The notes below the pieces were generated by a model. That model had not been told where the DNA came from and made no database searches. It saw only the letters and a list, made by a program, of their open reading frames with translations. This document shows positions 45,350 to 56,374 of a stretch of 64,000 nt of DNA, in pieces. The stretch comes from Massariosphaeria phaeospora. Taxonomy: Eukaryota; Ascomycota; Dothideomycetes; Pleosporales. The position numbers were made by a program, and so were the translations under genes. Within the stretch, counting starts at the first letter, position 1, and each line of letters opens with the position of its first letter. The DNA is taken from NCBI GenBank assembly GCA_011032825.1, contig JAADJZ010000002.1:248001-312000 (forward strand), read 5' to 3'.

Positions 45350-47129
45350 TCACTCCATCCACCCCGCCACCATCTCCGCATCACCCCGTCCAACTACCCC
45401 CTCCTCAACCATCATTTCCAGCACCCTCCTCACCTCACCCCCCTTCCCCATCCACTCGTCCCTCCTCACGCCCGTGCCAACAGCCACCTCTCTCAACACC
45501 TCGGCAACCACGGCCTTCGCCTCGGCCGTCCTCCTCACTTCGTCTAACCCGGCCTTCTCCGCATACATCCTCGCGCCGCGGTAGAACACGCCCGCATTTC
45601 CGCCCAAGACACTTCTACTCTTCACCCACGCCGACTTCGCAGCCTCGAAGTGCGCGAGCCGGAAGCGGAACAGGTTGGCGTCGCCGCGCGCCAGGTAGAT
45701 GGCTGCGAGGCGCGAGGGCGGCAGGTGCGCGGTGTACGGCGCGGTGGAGAGCGTGGTCAGAAGGGTTTGCGCGCGGGTGAGGGCTGTCCATTGGGCGTCG
45801 AGGAGGGGGGCACATTTTGGTGTGGGGGGGTAGGTTGGGGAGTCGGTGACGGCGGAGGCGAGGTCGATGAGGGCGTCTGCGTGGGCGGAGAGGGCATTTG
45901 CAGCAGCGGCGTTGAAGCTGCCGTTGTTGTTGTCGTTATCAGGAGATTGCATGAGAGGGGCGAAGAGCGCGTCGATGGCGTCGAGGTATTGGGCTGCTGT
46001 TGTTCGGCCGCTGCGGTATGCGATTTCGGCGAGGGAGGCCTGGAAGTTGGCGGTGGCGAGGAGGGCGTCGTCTTTGGGTGTTGTGGAGGGTTCTACCGTG
46101 GCGGGTGCTGCGATAGAGAGGGTGGGGCCTGCCGAGGGTTCCTCGGCAGGTCTTGAGAATGGAGAGTTTGCGAGGAGATTGATGAGGGTTGGGATCTTGG
46201 TGTTTGCTGTCTCGAGGCCGAATTGTGCTTTCGGTTCGATGGTGGCGAGGTCGGCTGGGTCGTAGAGTCCGAGGAGCGTTGTCAAGGCTCCTAGTTGGGC
46301 CGTACAGGTCTCGAGCAGCGCTTCCGGTGTGACGGGCTCCACTACTGTGGCATACTCTCCGGGGGAATCAGAGTCGGTCGAGGCCGTCTCCATGCTGTCG
46401 TCTCCCGAAGGTTTCTCACTTCTGGCTCGTTCCGCTGCTGCATCTTCTTGGAAATCTTGCGACGCCTCGGCCTTTGCAAGCTCAAGCTGCATCTCCTCAT
46501 ACTCGTGCTGCTGCCTAGCGAGACACTTGGTGAAGAGCTCCACAGCTTCCTCAAGAAGAGTACCTGCAGGCGTCTTTGCGTTCTGCTGTGAAGTATTCTC
46601 CAACAAAGCTTCAGCCATCGAAGTGAGAACTTGAGCGGTATTGAACAGAACATCCGTATTATCCGGATCCAGACCTATGGCTACGCGGTGGGACTTTAGC
46701 GTCTCTTCTAGAAGCGTGATCTTGTTGCCTAGTTGTGCCACTATACGATCATCTTCACTCATTTTGAACTCTAGGTTTGCCCTGTACTCAGTCAAAATTG
46801 ACGTTCGATCTCACAAACGCTTACAGTGGAGGTTGGATTTGCTCACTTATTGTACGCCAAATCGAAGCTCTTCGGCCACCGCTTCAACCCAGCATCATAC
46901 ATATCAATAGCACGATTGAAGAATCGGGTCGCTTTCACAACGTCTCCAGCACGCCATTTTCCTGCCGCCTGCTCGAACTCGTCGGCGGCTTCTAGAAAGT
47001 CGTTCTCGGACTGCGGGTCTTGTGTCTAGCTCTCGTCAGTTTCAAGACGTAGAGTGTTTGCACGGGCCTACTGACCCTTGCTTTGAACTTGCCTTTCGGC
47101 TTTATGAGGTTCTTCGTCTTAGGAGGCAT
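45350..47129 (-). CDS. TPR-like helical repeat protein of unknown function
   Basis: Three exons: 47129-47076, 47025-46847 and 46781-45350 (554 aa); introns 50 and 65 nt with GTCAGT and GTGAGC donors. It begins MPPKTKNLIKPKGKFKAR, basic, then FLEAADEFEQAAGKWRAGD-VVKATRFFNRAIDMY, a typical tetratricopeptide helix pair, then SHRVAIGLDPDNTDVLFNTA and QVLTSMAEALLE. Helical repeats continue after an acidic linker (ALLATANFQASLAEIAYRSG; PPSRLAAIYLARGDANLFRF). It resembles fungal TPR proteins related to assembly or chaperone factors, but I cannot name a yeast orthologue. Its 3' end faces the unrecognised 700-aa gene 255 bases away. Confidence 0.78.
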
Positions 47130-47336
47130 TATGGGCGATGATGGGATGTGATAGTAAGGGAGGTGTTGCGGAAAGAAAGCTGGGAAGAAAAGTTGACGAA
47201 ATTGGTCACTGGTGGCGAAAACCAATGCTTAAAGTGGACACAGATTTCTCATCAACAGAGCATCTACAACCTCCCAAAGTACAACTTCGCATCGCATGCA
47301 GACAAATCTCGAGATACCTAAACATCAGGAACCTCG

Positions 47337-47784
47337 CTACCCCGCCACGCCAGCCCCACCTATACACAACCTCTCCACCCCAAACCCATCCCACCACCTC
47401 TCCCCATCCACCAGCATGCCCTTCGCATCAAACAGCACGCCCTCCTCCGCCAACAACTCGCGCTTCGACACCTGGTTCTGGCCACTCGGCACCTTCTCCC
47501 AATCGCCCTTGAAGCCGCCAATAAACTGCTCAACACTCAGCACCATACAAACTACACCACGGCAAAAGCCCATAGAGAATACTCACCCCCGTACTAGCAA
47601 TACACCGATGACACGGAATCTCGGGCGCAAACGGGTTGCACCGCAGCGCACCGCCCACCGCGCGCGGCGAACTGTCTAGTGCGCGCGCGAGCGCTGCGTA
47701 CGATGTGATGCGGCCCGAGGGGATCTGTTGCAGGAGCGTGTAGACGCGTGTTTGGTATTCGGTGACTTTGGTTTGTTTCTGCAT
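47337..47784 (-). CDS. Short O6-alkylguanine-DNA alkyltransferase (MGMT/ATL-size) with active-site Cys
   Basis: Exons 47784-47587 and 47525-47337 (128 aa); 61-nt intron, GTGAGT donor, GAGCAG acceptor, phase 0. It consists only of the DNA-binding/active-site domain: YQTRVYTLLQQIPSGRITSY, then AALARALDSSPRAVGGALRC with the Arg finger (R-A-V-G-G-A), then NPFAPEIPCHR with the acceptor Cys at residue 58, then FIGGFKGDW and SKRELLAEEGVLFD. Full MGMTs are about 165-210 aa with an extra N-terminal domain. Alkyltransferase-like proteins of this size (fission-yeast Atl1) have Trp instead of Cys. This one keeps PCHR, so it may still transfer alkyl groups. An in-frame start at 47916 would add 44 residues without recognisable domain. 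Confidence 0.88.
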
Positions 47785-48428
47785 CTTGCGCTGGGGAGTG
47801 TGCAGGGCGGTTCGGTTTGATCGAGAGGAAAACAGTCGGTTTCGTATGAGGTGAGGTGATACGGGAAGAGTGATCTCGGGGTTGACCACGCGCTTTAAAG
47901 GTTGGCGCGCGGTCACGAGGTTAGATAAGTGTGCTTTTGAATTGACCTTTCAGAGCGCGGGATCGTCTGTGTACAGCATTGCCGCGTTTTCGAGGATGCA
48001 GAGGAAGTTCATCGATCGAGAGTGTAGCCTTGATGGCATAGTCCTTCATAGTACCCAACCCGTAGAGGATGTTCTACACAGGTCGTAATGTACCAGTCCC
48101 GTAGTCACAAAACTAGATATCGCAAGTCCATCACCACCAACAAAACATACCAACATATAAACAATATTCAGTCTAATACCCAGATCAGCGCAACTAATGA
48201 AGCCCCTCACCCCCGTGCATTAATTCGTGTCCGCTAACACGCTCACCTTAACTACACCTCTATACCTTTAGAAGTTTTCACAGTACATTACCTAGTATAC
48301 TAGATACAGAAAGGCTTTGTACAGACAAAAGTAGTCTATCTAGCTATTGCTAGAATTTCTTATACTGTCAAGAGCATTGCCTAAAGCTATCTTACATCGG
48401 ACAGAGAGCCTCATGGACATTCACAATC
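47785..48428. other. Intergenic with dispersed repeat copy B
   Basis: 5' flank of the alkyltransferase and 3' flank of the RING gene. AT-rich from 48100 on; includes the repeat at 48255-48375. Confidence 0.55.
48255..48375 (-). repeat. Dispersed repeat, copy B
   Basis: Its reverse complement aligns with 10961-11080 (for example CTTGACAG, TCTAGCAATAG, ATAGACTAC, TGTCTGTACAAAGCC, TATACTAGGTAATGTAC). It has the same orientation as the weaker copy at 2080-2170 (ATTACCTAGTA). Confidence 0.65.
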
Positions 48429-49049
48429 TCAGGCTCCACCATCATCGTAAGCTTCCTCGTCGCCGCCATCGAAGTCCTCCTCCGCGTCGTCGTGCTCGCC
48501 CTCACCCTCGCCCTCTTCCTGCTCATCCTCACCCCCACCCCCCCAATCCATAATCTCATTATCATCCCACCACACCAAATCGCGATTCTCCCTCTCCACC
48601 CTCTCCTCCTCGCGCACCGCCTGCTGCTGCTGCACCGCATCCCACTCCAGCAGCCCCGCCACAACGCCCATGACGCGCCCCTCACCGAAAATGTGGCCGC
48701 CCACGTCCAAGATGGCGTTGATGTCGCGCTGCGAGACGGGCGCGTTGACGGCGGCGGGGAAGAGCGTGCGCGCGCAGATGGGGCACGTGTGGCCGGTGGT
48801 GAGCCACGCGGCGAGGCATTCGGCGCCGAGGACGTGGCCGCAGGGTTTGATGCGTGTGGCGGGGTGGAAGGTGGAGGAGGAGCGGGTGGGATGGGCGATG
48901 TTGTTGTTGTTGGTGGTGTCTGGGGTTGAGGGGTTGACGATGAGCGGGTGGCAGCAGATGGCGCAGACTTGGGAGACGGCGTAGGCGTTGATGCGGAAGG
49001 GCTCCAGACCATCGGCTTCGAAGAGTGCTTTTGTGGGGTAGGCTGCCAT
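48429..49049 (-). CDS. RING-finger protein with acidic tail
   Basis: One exon, 206 aa. It opens MAAYPTKALFEADGLEPFRI. A RING-type zinc finger covers residues ~29-95: VCAICCHPLIV, then an Asn/Ser-rich loop, IKPCGHVLGAECLAAWL and HTCPICARTLF; the ligand order C-x2-C ... C-x-H-x5-C ... C-x2-C, with a second-pair Cys inside the first half, is that of a RING-H/C3HC4-like finger. The last 60 residues are very acidic (EEGEGEGEHDDAEEDFDGGD). Likely an E3 ubiquitin ligase. A TATA-like TTATATAAAA lies about 80 bases upstream on the coding strand. Its substrate is unknown. Confidence 0.8.
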   Translation of the reverse strand: MAAYPTKALFEADGLEPFRINAYAVSQVCAICCHPLIVNPSTPDTTNNNNIAHPTRSSSTFHPATRIKPCGHVLGAECLAAWLTTGHTCPICARTLFPAAVNAPVSQRDINAILDVGGHIFGEGRVMGVVAGLLEWDAVQQQQAVREEERVERENRDLVWWDDNEIMDWGGGGEDEQEEGEGEGEHDDAEEDFDGGDEEAYDDGGA

Positions 49050-49595
49050 GGTCGAGGTTTGATTGCTGGATAGCAGTAGGTTGATTTTGGGGTCCGCAGA
49101 GGTGGTGGTTTCGTTGTGGCTGCTGGGGTTTTTTATATAAGAGTAGCTGGCGGAGGGGGCTGGTTGGCAGGTGAAAAGTACAGTGGAATAATAGGAGCCG
49201 AGTCGTATTGTGAAAGGTCAAAATTTGCCTGTAAAGGCGTTGCGCACAATGGTAACTGGAATCACCAGGGGTCCCGATACAATGCGTAGAGATGGATCGT
49301 TCTAGTAAGCGTGCCAGTGATATCAAATGTCGAATCGGCTTCGTCCTGATTTGCGTGGTATTATTGAAAAGCCGAAAAGTCTATTCCCAAGCTCTTTTCA
49401 ACTTGCGAGTTTACTTAAATTTTCCATTTGGGTTGTGGAACCGAACTGGCAGAACCGCGGTTCGTCGACACACCATCTCCAACCCCTTCTTCCTGGTTGT
49501 TGCAAATACTCGCATGTGTACTCCCGCGTGAGGTCTGGCCGCTTGTCGGTCAATATTTGTGTTGCATGAGCAGCTTCAGAATAGGATGACCGTCG
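49050..49595. other. Intergenic, promoter of the RING gene
   Basis: Holds the TATA-like site at 49131-49140. A 12-bp palindrome GAACCGCGGTTC sits at 49452-49463. No gene seen. Confidence 0.5.
49131..49140 (-). promoter_or_regulatory. TATA-box-like site
   Basis: TTATATAAAA on the minus strand, about 80 bases upstream of the RING gene ATG at 49049. Confidence 0.4.
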
Positions 49596-50301
49596 TCAAC
49601 CAGCCCTATGTTGAACAAAACGTTGATTCTGCAACATGGTCCGAAGATCGTGCTGAATGAACTGTCGAGGGGACTCGACAAAGTTCAAGGACGTCCGAAT
49701 GTAGCTCTACAAGTGTTTGTTAGTTAAAGAAGTGGCTTCACAAGTGAGCGCGTACCAACCTTTCGCCAAGTAGATTGTTGGAAGCAGCTGGGCGGTCGCG
49801 CATCGGGTCGAGCTGCAGCTGCTCATGTTGCTCCTCTTCTAGGCGTTTTCTCTTGCGTGACTGGCCCCCAGTAGACTGTCTGATGCGCTTCTGAATATGC
49901 GTAGGAATTAGGTGCGAGGTGGATGAGACAGAAAGTCGCGGTTGATGAAGCCCGGCACGACGACGTGATCATGCGCACTTGAGCGTCTGTCTCGCCTTCA
50001 AAGATAGCGCCGACTGTGTCACTCAAGTTGTAATCTGTAGAGGGTGCTTTGGTGTCGAGGGCGGTCCGAGTTTCGTGGTCGCTGACCTTCACCACGTAAA
50101 GTCTTTCGATGCACGGAGTTGTTTGGGAATGCAATAAAAAATGGAGGTGTGGCAGATGTTGCCTTACTGAGGGCAAAATTGAAACAGGCCGATGGTTGTT
50201 TAGCTGTTGCACTCTCCTGCCAGTTCTAAAGGATGCAGCTTCCTAACAAAACATACTCACGTGCAGTGGACTTCCACAGATATCGTCATTGTCATCGACA
50301 T
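49596..50301 (-). CDS. Unrecognised four-exon protein, about 174 aa, basic nuclear-type signal
   Basis: Exons 50301-50261, 50216-49979, 49890-49756 and 49706-49596. The last two introns are convincing: GTGCGC with ACCTAAT branch and ATTCAG acceptor (88 nt), and GTACGC with ACTAAC branch and TTGTAG (49 nt). The first (44 nt, GTGAGT) is weak, so the N-terminal 14 residues are uncertain. All junctions keep frame and give a coherent product: TDYNLSDTVGAIFEGETDAQ, then KRIRQSTGGQSRKRKRLEEE with a strong basic cluster (RKRKR), a helical EQHEQLQLDP segment, and a conserved-looking end SPRQFIQHDLRTMLQNQRFV. I do not recognise the family. It lies 203 bases downstream of SWP1 on the same strand. Confidence 0.6.
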
Positions 50302-50504
50302 TCGATTCTATGTGTTTTCCTATGGCCAAGTTACATAGACTCGATGTCAGTCTTGCAAGCTTTTGGATGGGAGTACAAACAAGCCCCTAGCGCTCTGACT
50401 TGGACCATTGCTTCTCGCAATGCTCTTAAACCTTCCTAACCCCAATCCTTCCTTTTTCAGCTATACACCTTGGACTCAGTATTCCTCTCAGTATGATTTT
50501 AAAG

Positions 50505-51477
50505 TTACCGTAGTCCAGCCAATCGGCGTTCCTGGACCTCAGACAACGCCCGGCTTCCGCTCAGGAAAGCCACAGCCCCGACTACAGCAGCTGCCGGTAA
50601 GGTTTGAAAAAGGTTCCAGCTTGTGTAGTATAGAAAGAAAATGCCTTCCATGGCGATAACCGATCCGTAGAACAGCGCGTGAGAGATAGGTGCGCCTCCG
50701 AGGGCTTTGCCGACGTGGTCCGCATTGGCGCCCAGCGTGAGCCATACCCCAAACAGGACCGGCAGAGCTCCAAGAACAGCCGCGGCAAAAACCAGTGTTA
50801 TTATCTTTGGAGGCGATCGGGGACCTTCGCGAAAGACGTGGTGTATTTCCTGCTCGGCTGCATAGCGGACTGGCTTCTCGGGTACGGCAAGCGGGACGTT
50901 GGGATCGCGGGCAATATCAAGGTCGAATACCTTGCTCTTGTAGGGCTCCGAAGCGCCAAAAGATGCAATTACAATCGAGGCAGAGATTGGCTTCGACGAA
51001 GTGAGGAACTGGTGGGGAAGGTCCTTCTGAGTCTGGGATGGTTAGCTGTGCCAATTGCAATTGGATCAGTCCACGTACCAAGTCGACCTTTGCTTTGCCG
51101 CTTTCCTTCACATTGAAGATAAACGACTCCTCAAGACCTGTAGTGGGGTCGGTAAGGGTCAGGAAAGCCTGATGCGGCCGCTTTGCTTTCTTTCCGTCGG
51201 TGGTGGTGAGCAACAGCTTCAAGGAGTCGGTGCCTCCTAGTGACACAGATTTTGATAGTGCAGTACTAGGGCTTAGTCTGCAGAAAGATACATTAGAGCT
51301 ATCCCTGATATTGGGCATAGGGCATGCGGCTCACTTTTCCTTTTCGCCTGCGCCTACTCCGGCACCTTTGGTTTGAATTGACACGGTAGCATCGTCGAAA
51401 CTCCAAGACGAGGCGGCCGCAACAATGCTGCCGCTCGAAAGCAGCAGAGAGGAGATAAAAGAGCGTGTCAACTTCAT
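50505..51477 (-). CDS. SWP1: Oligosaccharyltransferase subunit Swp1 / ribophorin II
   Basis: Three exons: 51477-51335, 51277-51079 and 51032-50505 (289 aa); introns 57 and 46 nt with GTGAGC and GTACGT donors and a GCTAACC branch in the second. Residues 1-22 are a signal peptide (MKLTRSFISSLLLSSGSIVA). The lumenal part has SLKLLLTTTDGKKAKRPHQA and FLTLTDPTTGLEESFIFNVK, the beta-sandwich of the ribophorin II family. Near the C-terminus HVFREGPRSPPKIITLVFAA begins the first of three membrane helices, with GVWLTLGANADH and HALFYGSVIAMEGIFFLYYT after it. Length equals yeast Swp1 (286 aa). The subunit belongs to the ER complex that moves the glycan from dolichol to Asn. It shares its pathway with the MPDU1-like gene 40 kb away. 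Confidence 0.88.
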
Positions 51478-52745
51478 TTTTGGGTCTACAGAGAGATCGT
51501 GGAGCTGTCCAAGGCTTGGGGATATTGAGCAAGACGTAAGCTGTCCTTCGGAAGTTCTTCGGGAAGGGCGTCAGGCACCGGCACGTGATACGAAGCTGAC
51601 TAAGACTTTCTGCCGCCTTTCCGCTTTTGGCACAGCATCTCTTCTGTCGAGGTGCGGATGAATGCACCATCACCGTGAACTTTGGCTGTAAAGACGTGCA
51701 AATATCACGCACCATCGAAAGCCGAGTACCGCGTACCTACCTCCTAGGACAACAGGACTGCTCGCGAGACTGTCCAGGTGCCACCCCACGGGCTTCCTCG
51801 GTGTAGAGCAGACTTCGTTGCAGCTTGCTCCTTCGTGGTTTGCAGGTTACCTACCATGTGAAAGGAGTGTCCTCTCGCCTTCCTCATTGAACCAGACGTC
51901 GCAACACATCTTTTTGTAAGGAGTGCAGTTGTCTCATATCTGTGCGACATCCTGGACCGAACGTCGGACCGGAGGTGATGGATACATACCAGGTGATGCG
52001 CCCAGGTGATGAGGGCTTTCATCTGTTCTAGCCCAAGGTTTCCGCCGAGCATTACCGTCTGTTAGGACCATAGACTAGTACAATAAGGTACCCGCCCGGC
52101 CGATGAGTGCCTTTATCCACCTAGCTCCAGACCTTTGAAGAGCAACAGCAGCTTCACCGCCGTTGAGCAGGAAAAGTCTGCACGATTGCTTTATCTGTCT
52201 TCAGTTTCGCGCCTGGATGCCGACACATAACCAAGATTGATGTCGGGCCGTGCATTGACTACGTGGGATTCATTGTTATCGATAGCGGGACAAGGCTGAG
52301 GCTTTGTTGGCATCTTGGAGACTGGAGAGCTTGAGCTTCTTGCATGATCATCGATGACGCCGGCTTTGCCGCCGCTCGCCGGGCCTACGATGGCTGCGCT
52401 GCCTCGTAGTTGCTTGAGGTCGAAGATCCCATTATTTCGCGCATCCAGCGTCACACATCTGCATAGCTCTGTCCTACCAGGACCACAGGCGGCTGAGCCA
52501 AATGCCGCGTGACCGTGTGTAACGCCTGCCCGGTGCTACTCCAATCCGAAATCTGTACCGTACCTCCGCATACAGCTTCTACTAATGCACCTGACTTCCC
52601 ACAATCCCTAGATTCTACCTAGCTATATTATTAGCCCGACCTCTCCCGGCGTGCTGTGAACTGAAGTCCCTCCCGTCCCATACGGCCACCCGCGGCCAAC
52701 TCAACCGCGATAGCGCACGCGCATGGCGAACGACGTCCACTCTCC
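51478..52745. other. Divergent region between SWP1 and the lipase gene, no supported gene
   Basis: About 1.3 kb. Minus-strand pieces with donor- and acceptor-like sites exist (for example a short frame ending HHL before GTATGT near 51990, and an 87-codon frame at 52454-52191). I could not join them into a product with a recognisable family, so they are left unannotated. Confidence 0.4.
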
Positions 52746-55501
52746 ATGTCCTTCTTGTCCGATACAGTACTCTCCGGCGGTGCTCGACTGTATGCAGGAG
52801 GAGGAACATCGACGGGAGAAGACGGTTACAGGGCGGTGAAGAGGAGCCGCAGCCATGGGGCTCTTCTCACCCCTCTCATCCAGCTCGTGAGGGATCCGGT
52901 GGGAACAATAGGCGGTGCTGTGGGAATCCTGCGCGATGCGACGGACACAGCTAGGCTTCATGATCCTGAAGCGGATCGCAAGCAGGTCTTATACCTGCAC
53001 ATGAGCAATGTGGGTGCTTCTCCCCTCCCCTACTGTCGCATGCTTACGAGGTTCTTGTACAGGCCGAGACTTGCGACGAATGGAAAGCCGCCGCGACCGA
53101 GTTGGACATACTGGAAGGGAATGACGCGTGGAAACTCGAGGACGAATCCCTGGAGTACGATGCGGCGCTCGTTGCTACACGCCTCCAGCAGCTGGACGAG
53201 GCCCGCATTAGTTGCGATGTCAAGCGCATGCTCTTCTTGATTCGAACCTCCCTTACGCGTGGTCTTGGTGGCATGGGACACTTGCGGTTATACAAGCACT
53301 CTCATATCGGCACCAAGGCATTGATCGAGCGGTATATTGACTCGGCGCAAAAGACTATGGGGGCTTTATTGGATGTGTCGGCCAAACAGGGGGATCACTG
53401 CGCTGTCGAACCGCGGGTCTTGATGGAACAACTGCTAGCCACACGACAGTCGTTTGGTCGGAGCGCCTTGCTACTCTCAGGTGGCGGGACCCTCGGCATG
53501 AATCACATTGGCGTCATAAAGACTTTGTGGCAGGCTCATCTTCTCCCGCGTATCATCTCCGGAGCCTCGGCTGGCAGTATCGTGTGCTCTGTTCTCTGTT
53601 CGAAAACAGATGCTGAAATACCGGAAGTCTTGGAGGAATTCTGCTACGGGGATCTGGCGGTGTTTGAGAAAGAAGGCGAAGAGGACGGCTTAATCAAGAA
53701 GGCCACGCGATTCCTGAAATACGGTGCGCTCTTCGACATCTCTCACCTGACCAACGTCATGCGGAACCTTCTGGGCGACATCACTTTCCAGGAAGCTTAC
53801 AATCGAACACGCCGGATTCTAAACATAACTGTGTCTAGCGCCAGCGTCTATGAACTACCCAGATTACTGAACTATGTCACAGCCCCTACTGTCATGATCT
53901 GGTCTGCAGTGTGAGTACATCCCGTTTGACTCTTAACCTCTGGTCCCTCTATGGCTAGATGCGCCCCTTTACTCTACCATACATGCCTTATGTGTCTTGC
54001 ATTAACAATGTCTAGATGCGCATCATGTTCCGTTCCGTTCATCTTCTCCGCGGCTTCTCTATTGGCGAAAGACCCAAAAAGTGGAAAAGAAGTGCCTTGG
54101 AATCCAATGCCTAGTGCTGGTTGGATCGATGGCTCCGTAGACAATGACCTTCCCATGACGCGGCTCGCAGAGATGTTCAACGTCAATCATTTCATCGTAT
54201 CTCAAGTCAACCCTCACGTCGTACCCTTCTTGATCAAAGAGGAAGAGAACGTTGCTGCCGAGACACAACAACATCCAGCATACTCAGCAGGGCCAGGTTT
54301 GATACACAGTATGGCGAACCTTGCCAAAGGGGAAGCTTTACATCGGCTGCAGGTACTTTCGGATCTAGGAATCTTCCCCAACTACCTTACGAAAGCAAGA
54401 TCTGTACTCAACCAACGATATTCAGGCGACATTACCATCTTCCCTGCGATATCTTATGCACACTTCCCCAAAGTGTTGAGCAACCCTACCACGGAGTACA
54501 TGCTCCAATGCATGATCACAGGTGAGCGAGCTACATGGCCGAAGCTATCGAGGATACAAAACCATGTTGCCATTGAGCTAGCGTTAGACGAAACTATTAG
54601 ACGATTGCGCGCCCGAGTTGTGTTTAGCCCTAGTCAAGTGGACCTGCGGCTGAACAACTTCGGTCGTCCCTTGTCTCAAGGCCATGAGATGATTACAGGC
54701 CAAGACCCAAGACCGAGGAAACCAACTCGTTCTGACCGTACGATTTCCTCCTCTAATCCTTCAACACCTGCTATGGGTTCTAAACGCGACCCCCGCATCA
54801 CCTCACAGCAACCATCGAAATCCGTCACCAAACCCTATCTACCCTACAACCCTGTCAAGAAGTTCACAAGTTTCTCCAAAGGCCGGCAGTCTACCGGCAC
54901 AACTACCGACACATTCTCGTCATCTACGAACGCGGAAGCCTCTTCATCGGACGACGAGGTTTCCGCAGATCCTGATACCGATACCTCCGAACCCTTTTCA
55001 CCATCTCCGCCTGCATCGCCATCCTCGCGATCACTAGCGCCGTGGCCATCCTCGCGCCAGTTATTCCCCTCCGCCTCCCAACCAACCACACCTTCCTCAC
55101 GCGCTTCAATGTACCACCACCATCGTACCAGCTCATTGCTCAACCTCAGGATGACATCGTCGGTCGAACCACCTAGCTTACCCGAGCTCCGTTATAAACG
55201 CCTCTTCCACCCGTCACACGTCCAAGAAGAAGCACCGAGTTCGACGCTGCCTTTACCTCACGGTATCCAAGTCCAGCGCACCGAGTTCTCCACACTGGAG
55301 ACATCAGCAGCCCAACTAACAGCAGTAGATATACAATCCACAGTTAGACCGAAGAAAGACAGCCTACAAGAAGCCAGCCAGTCTGACAAAGCTAATCAAG
55401 ACCAGCCACAGAGCTCACATGGTCGCGGTCAAGGAACGGGTCTGGGCCTCTCACTCGACACGTCCGAAACGACGGCTCTGCTAGGCCGAAACAACGACTA
55501 G
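52746..55501 (+). CDS. Patatin-type triacylglycerol lipase (Tgl3/4/5 family)
   Basis: Three exons: 52746-53009, 53063-53910 and 54016-55501 (865 aa). The N-terminal ~220 residues are the lipid-droplet lipase domain DUF3336 (AETCDEWKAAATELDILEGN-DAWK). The patatin core follows: SALLLSGGGTLGMNHIGVIK (glycine-rich oxyanion hole, ~225), ISGASAGSIVCSVLC (nucleophile Ser in G-x-S-x-G, ~256) and AGWIDGSVDNDLPM (catalytic Asp, D-G-S, ~409), with NVNHFIVSQVNPHVVPFL after it. The last 300 residues are Ser/Pro-rich and probably regulated. Yeast members hydrolyse stored triacylglycerol on lipid droplets and have acyltransferase activity. The second intron (105 nt) contains an earlier TATGGCTAG acceptor-like site that would give a frame without the conserved Cys-Ala-Ser-Cys-Ser block. 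Confidence 0.9.
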
Positions 55502-56374
55502 AGTCGAAGCAGTCCGGGCTGAAAAACACGTCAAGACGCCATCTTTTCGATCCCCGATATTTCTCCTTTGTCGCTACCTAAACGTTTCCTTGAACGAAGT
55601 ACATCGACCTAGACGCATTGATCACACATCCGCATTGCCCCGCATACGCACCGTCGAAGCGCGCGCTGCATGGGCGTTTCTGGGGTTTTCTGGGAACGGG
55701 ATGGACGGATGGAAGGAAGCATGGATAGGATGGATGATACGTATATTGGTAGAGAGATACCCGGGAGACTCCTTCGCTGGCTGGCAATGCATTCTTGAAC
55801 ATATTGTTATTTTATATTCATGGCTTGTGCTTTTAACGGACGCATACACATTTGATTTTTACAATAGAGTTTGGGGTGGGTTTCGCGCATGGTTTCTTGA
55901 TTTACTATTTTTTGTGTGGTGCATCGCGCGGGAAGGAAGGAGAGCATATATGTAGAGTTTCGTTGGTGGCTGTTAGGTGGTAGTGTTAAGCGACAGAGGC
56001 TTTTGCTGTTGTGCTGTTGTGCTGCTACTACTGCGGATATAAGTAGAAGTAGAAGACATAGATGCTCAACATGTACTTGTGCGAGAATGGATATCATCAT
56101 GAAGCGAGGACAAATGTAGCGGTCATGTATGGACAGCATACAGATATCCCTGCTGCTGAAACTTACGCCGGTTTTCTCCGTCTTTGCGATTGTCGTGAAT
56201 GGATACATCATTCCTGTGCGAGTCTTTGCATATGAGATAACGCCAAATTTGAGCTAGTATTTTCGGTATATATAACAAGTATGCATTCGAGAGTGTACAC
56301 ATACATACATACATGAATGCGAGAAGAATCATCCACGGCCATTAATCATACGCATATCCAATTTTTCACAGCTT
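55502..56374. other. Convergent 3' region
   Basis: 3' flanks of the lipase and of the Pro-rich gene. AT-rich with a CATA microsatellite at about 56300-56313; no gene seen. Confidence 0.6.

Noticed and set aside
49452..49463. 12-bp palindrome GAACCGCGGTTC
   Set aside because: A single short palindrome is expected by chance in 64 kb; no second copy was seen.
51744..52454. Possible minus-strand spliced gene upstream of SWP1
   Set aside because: Individual splice-like sites exist (GTATGT after a HHL codon run), but no combination gave a continuous product of recognisable kind.
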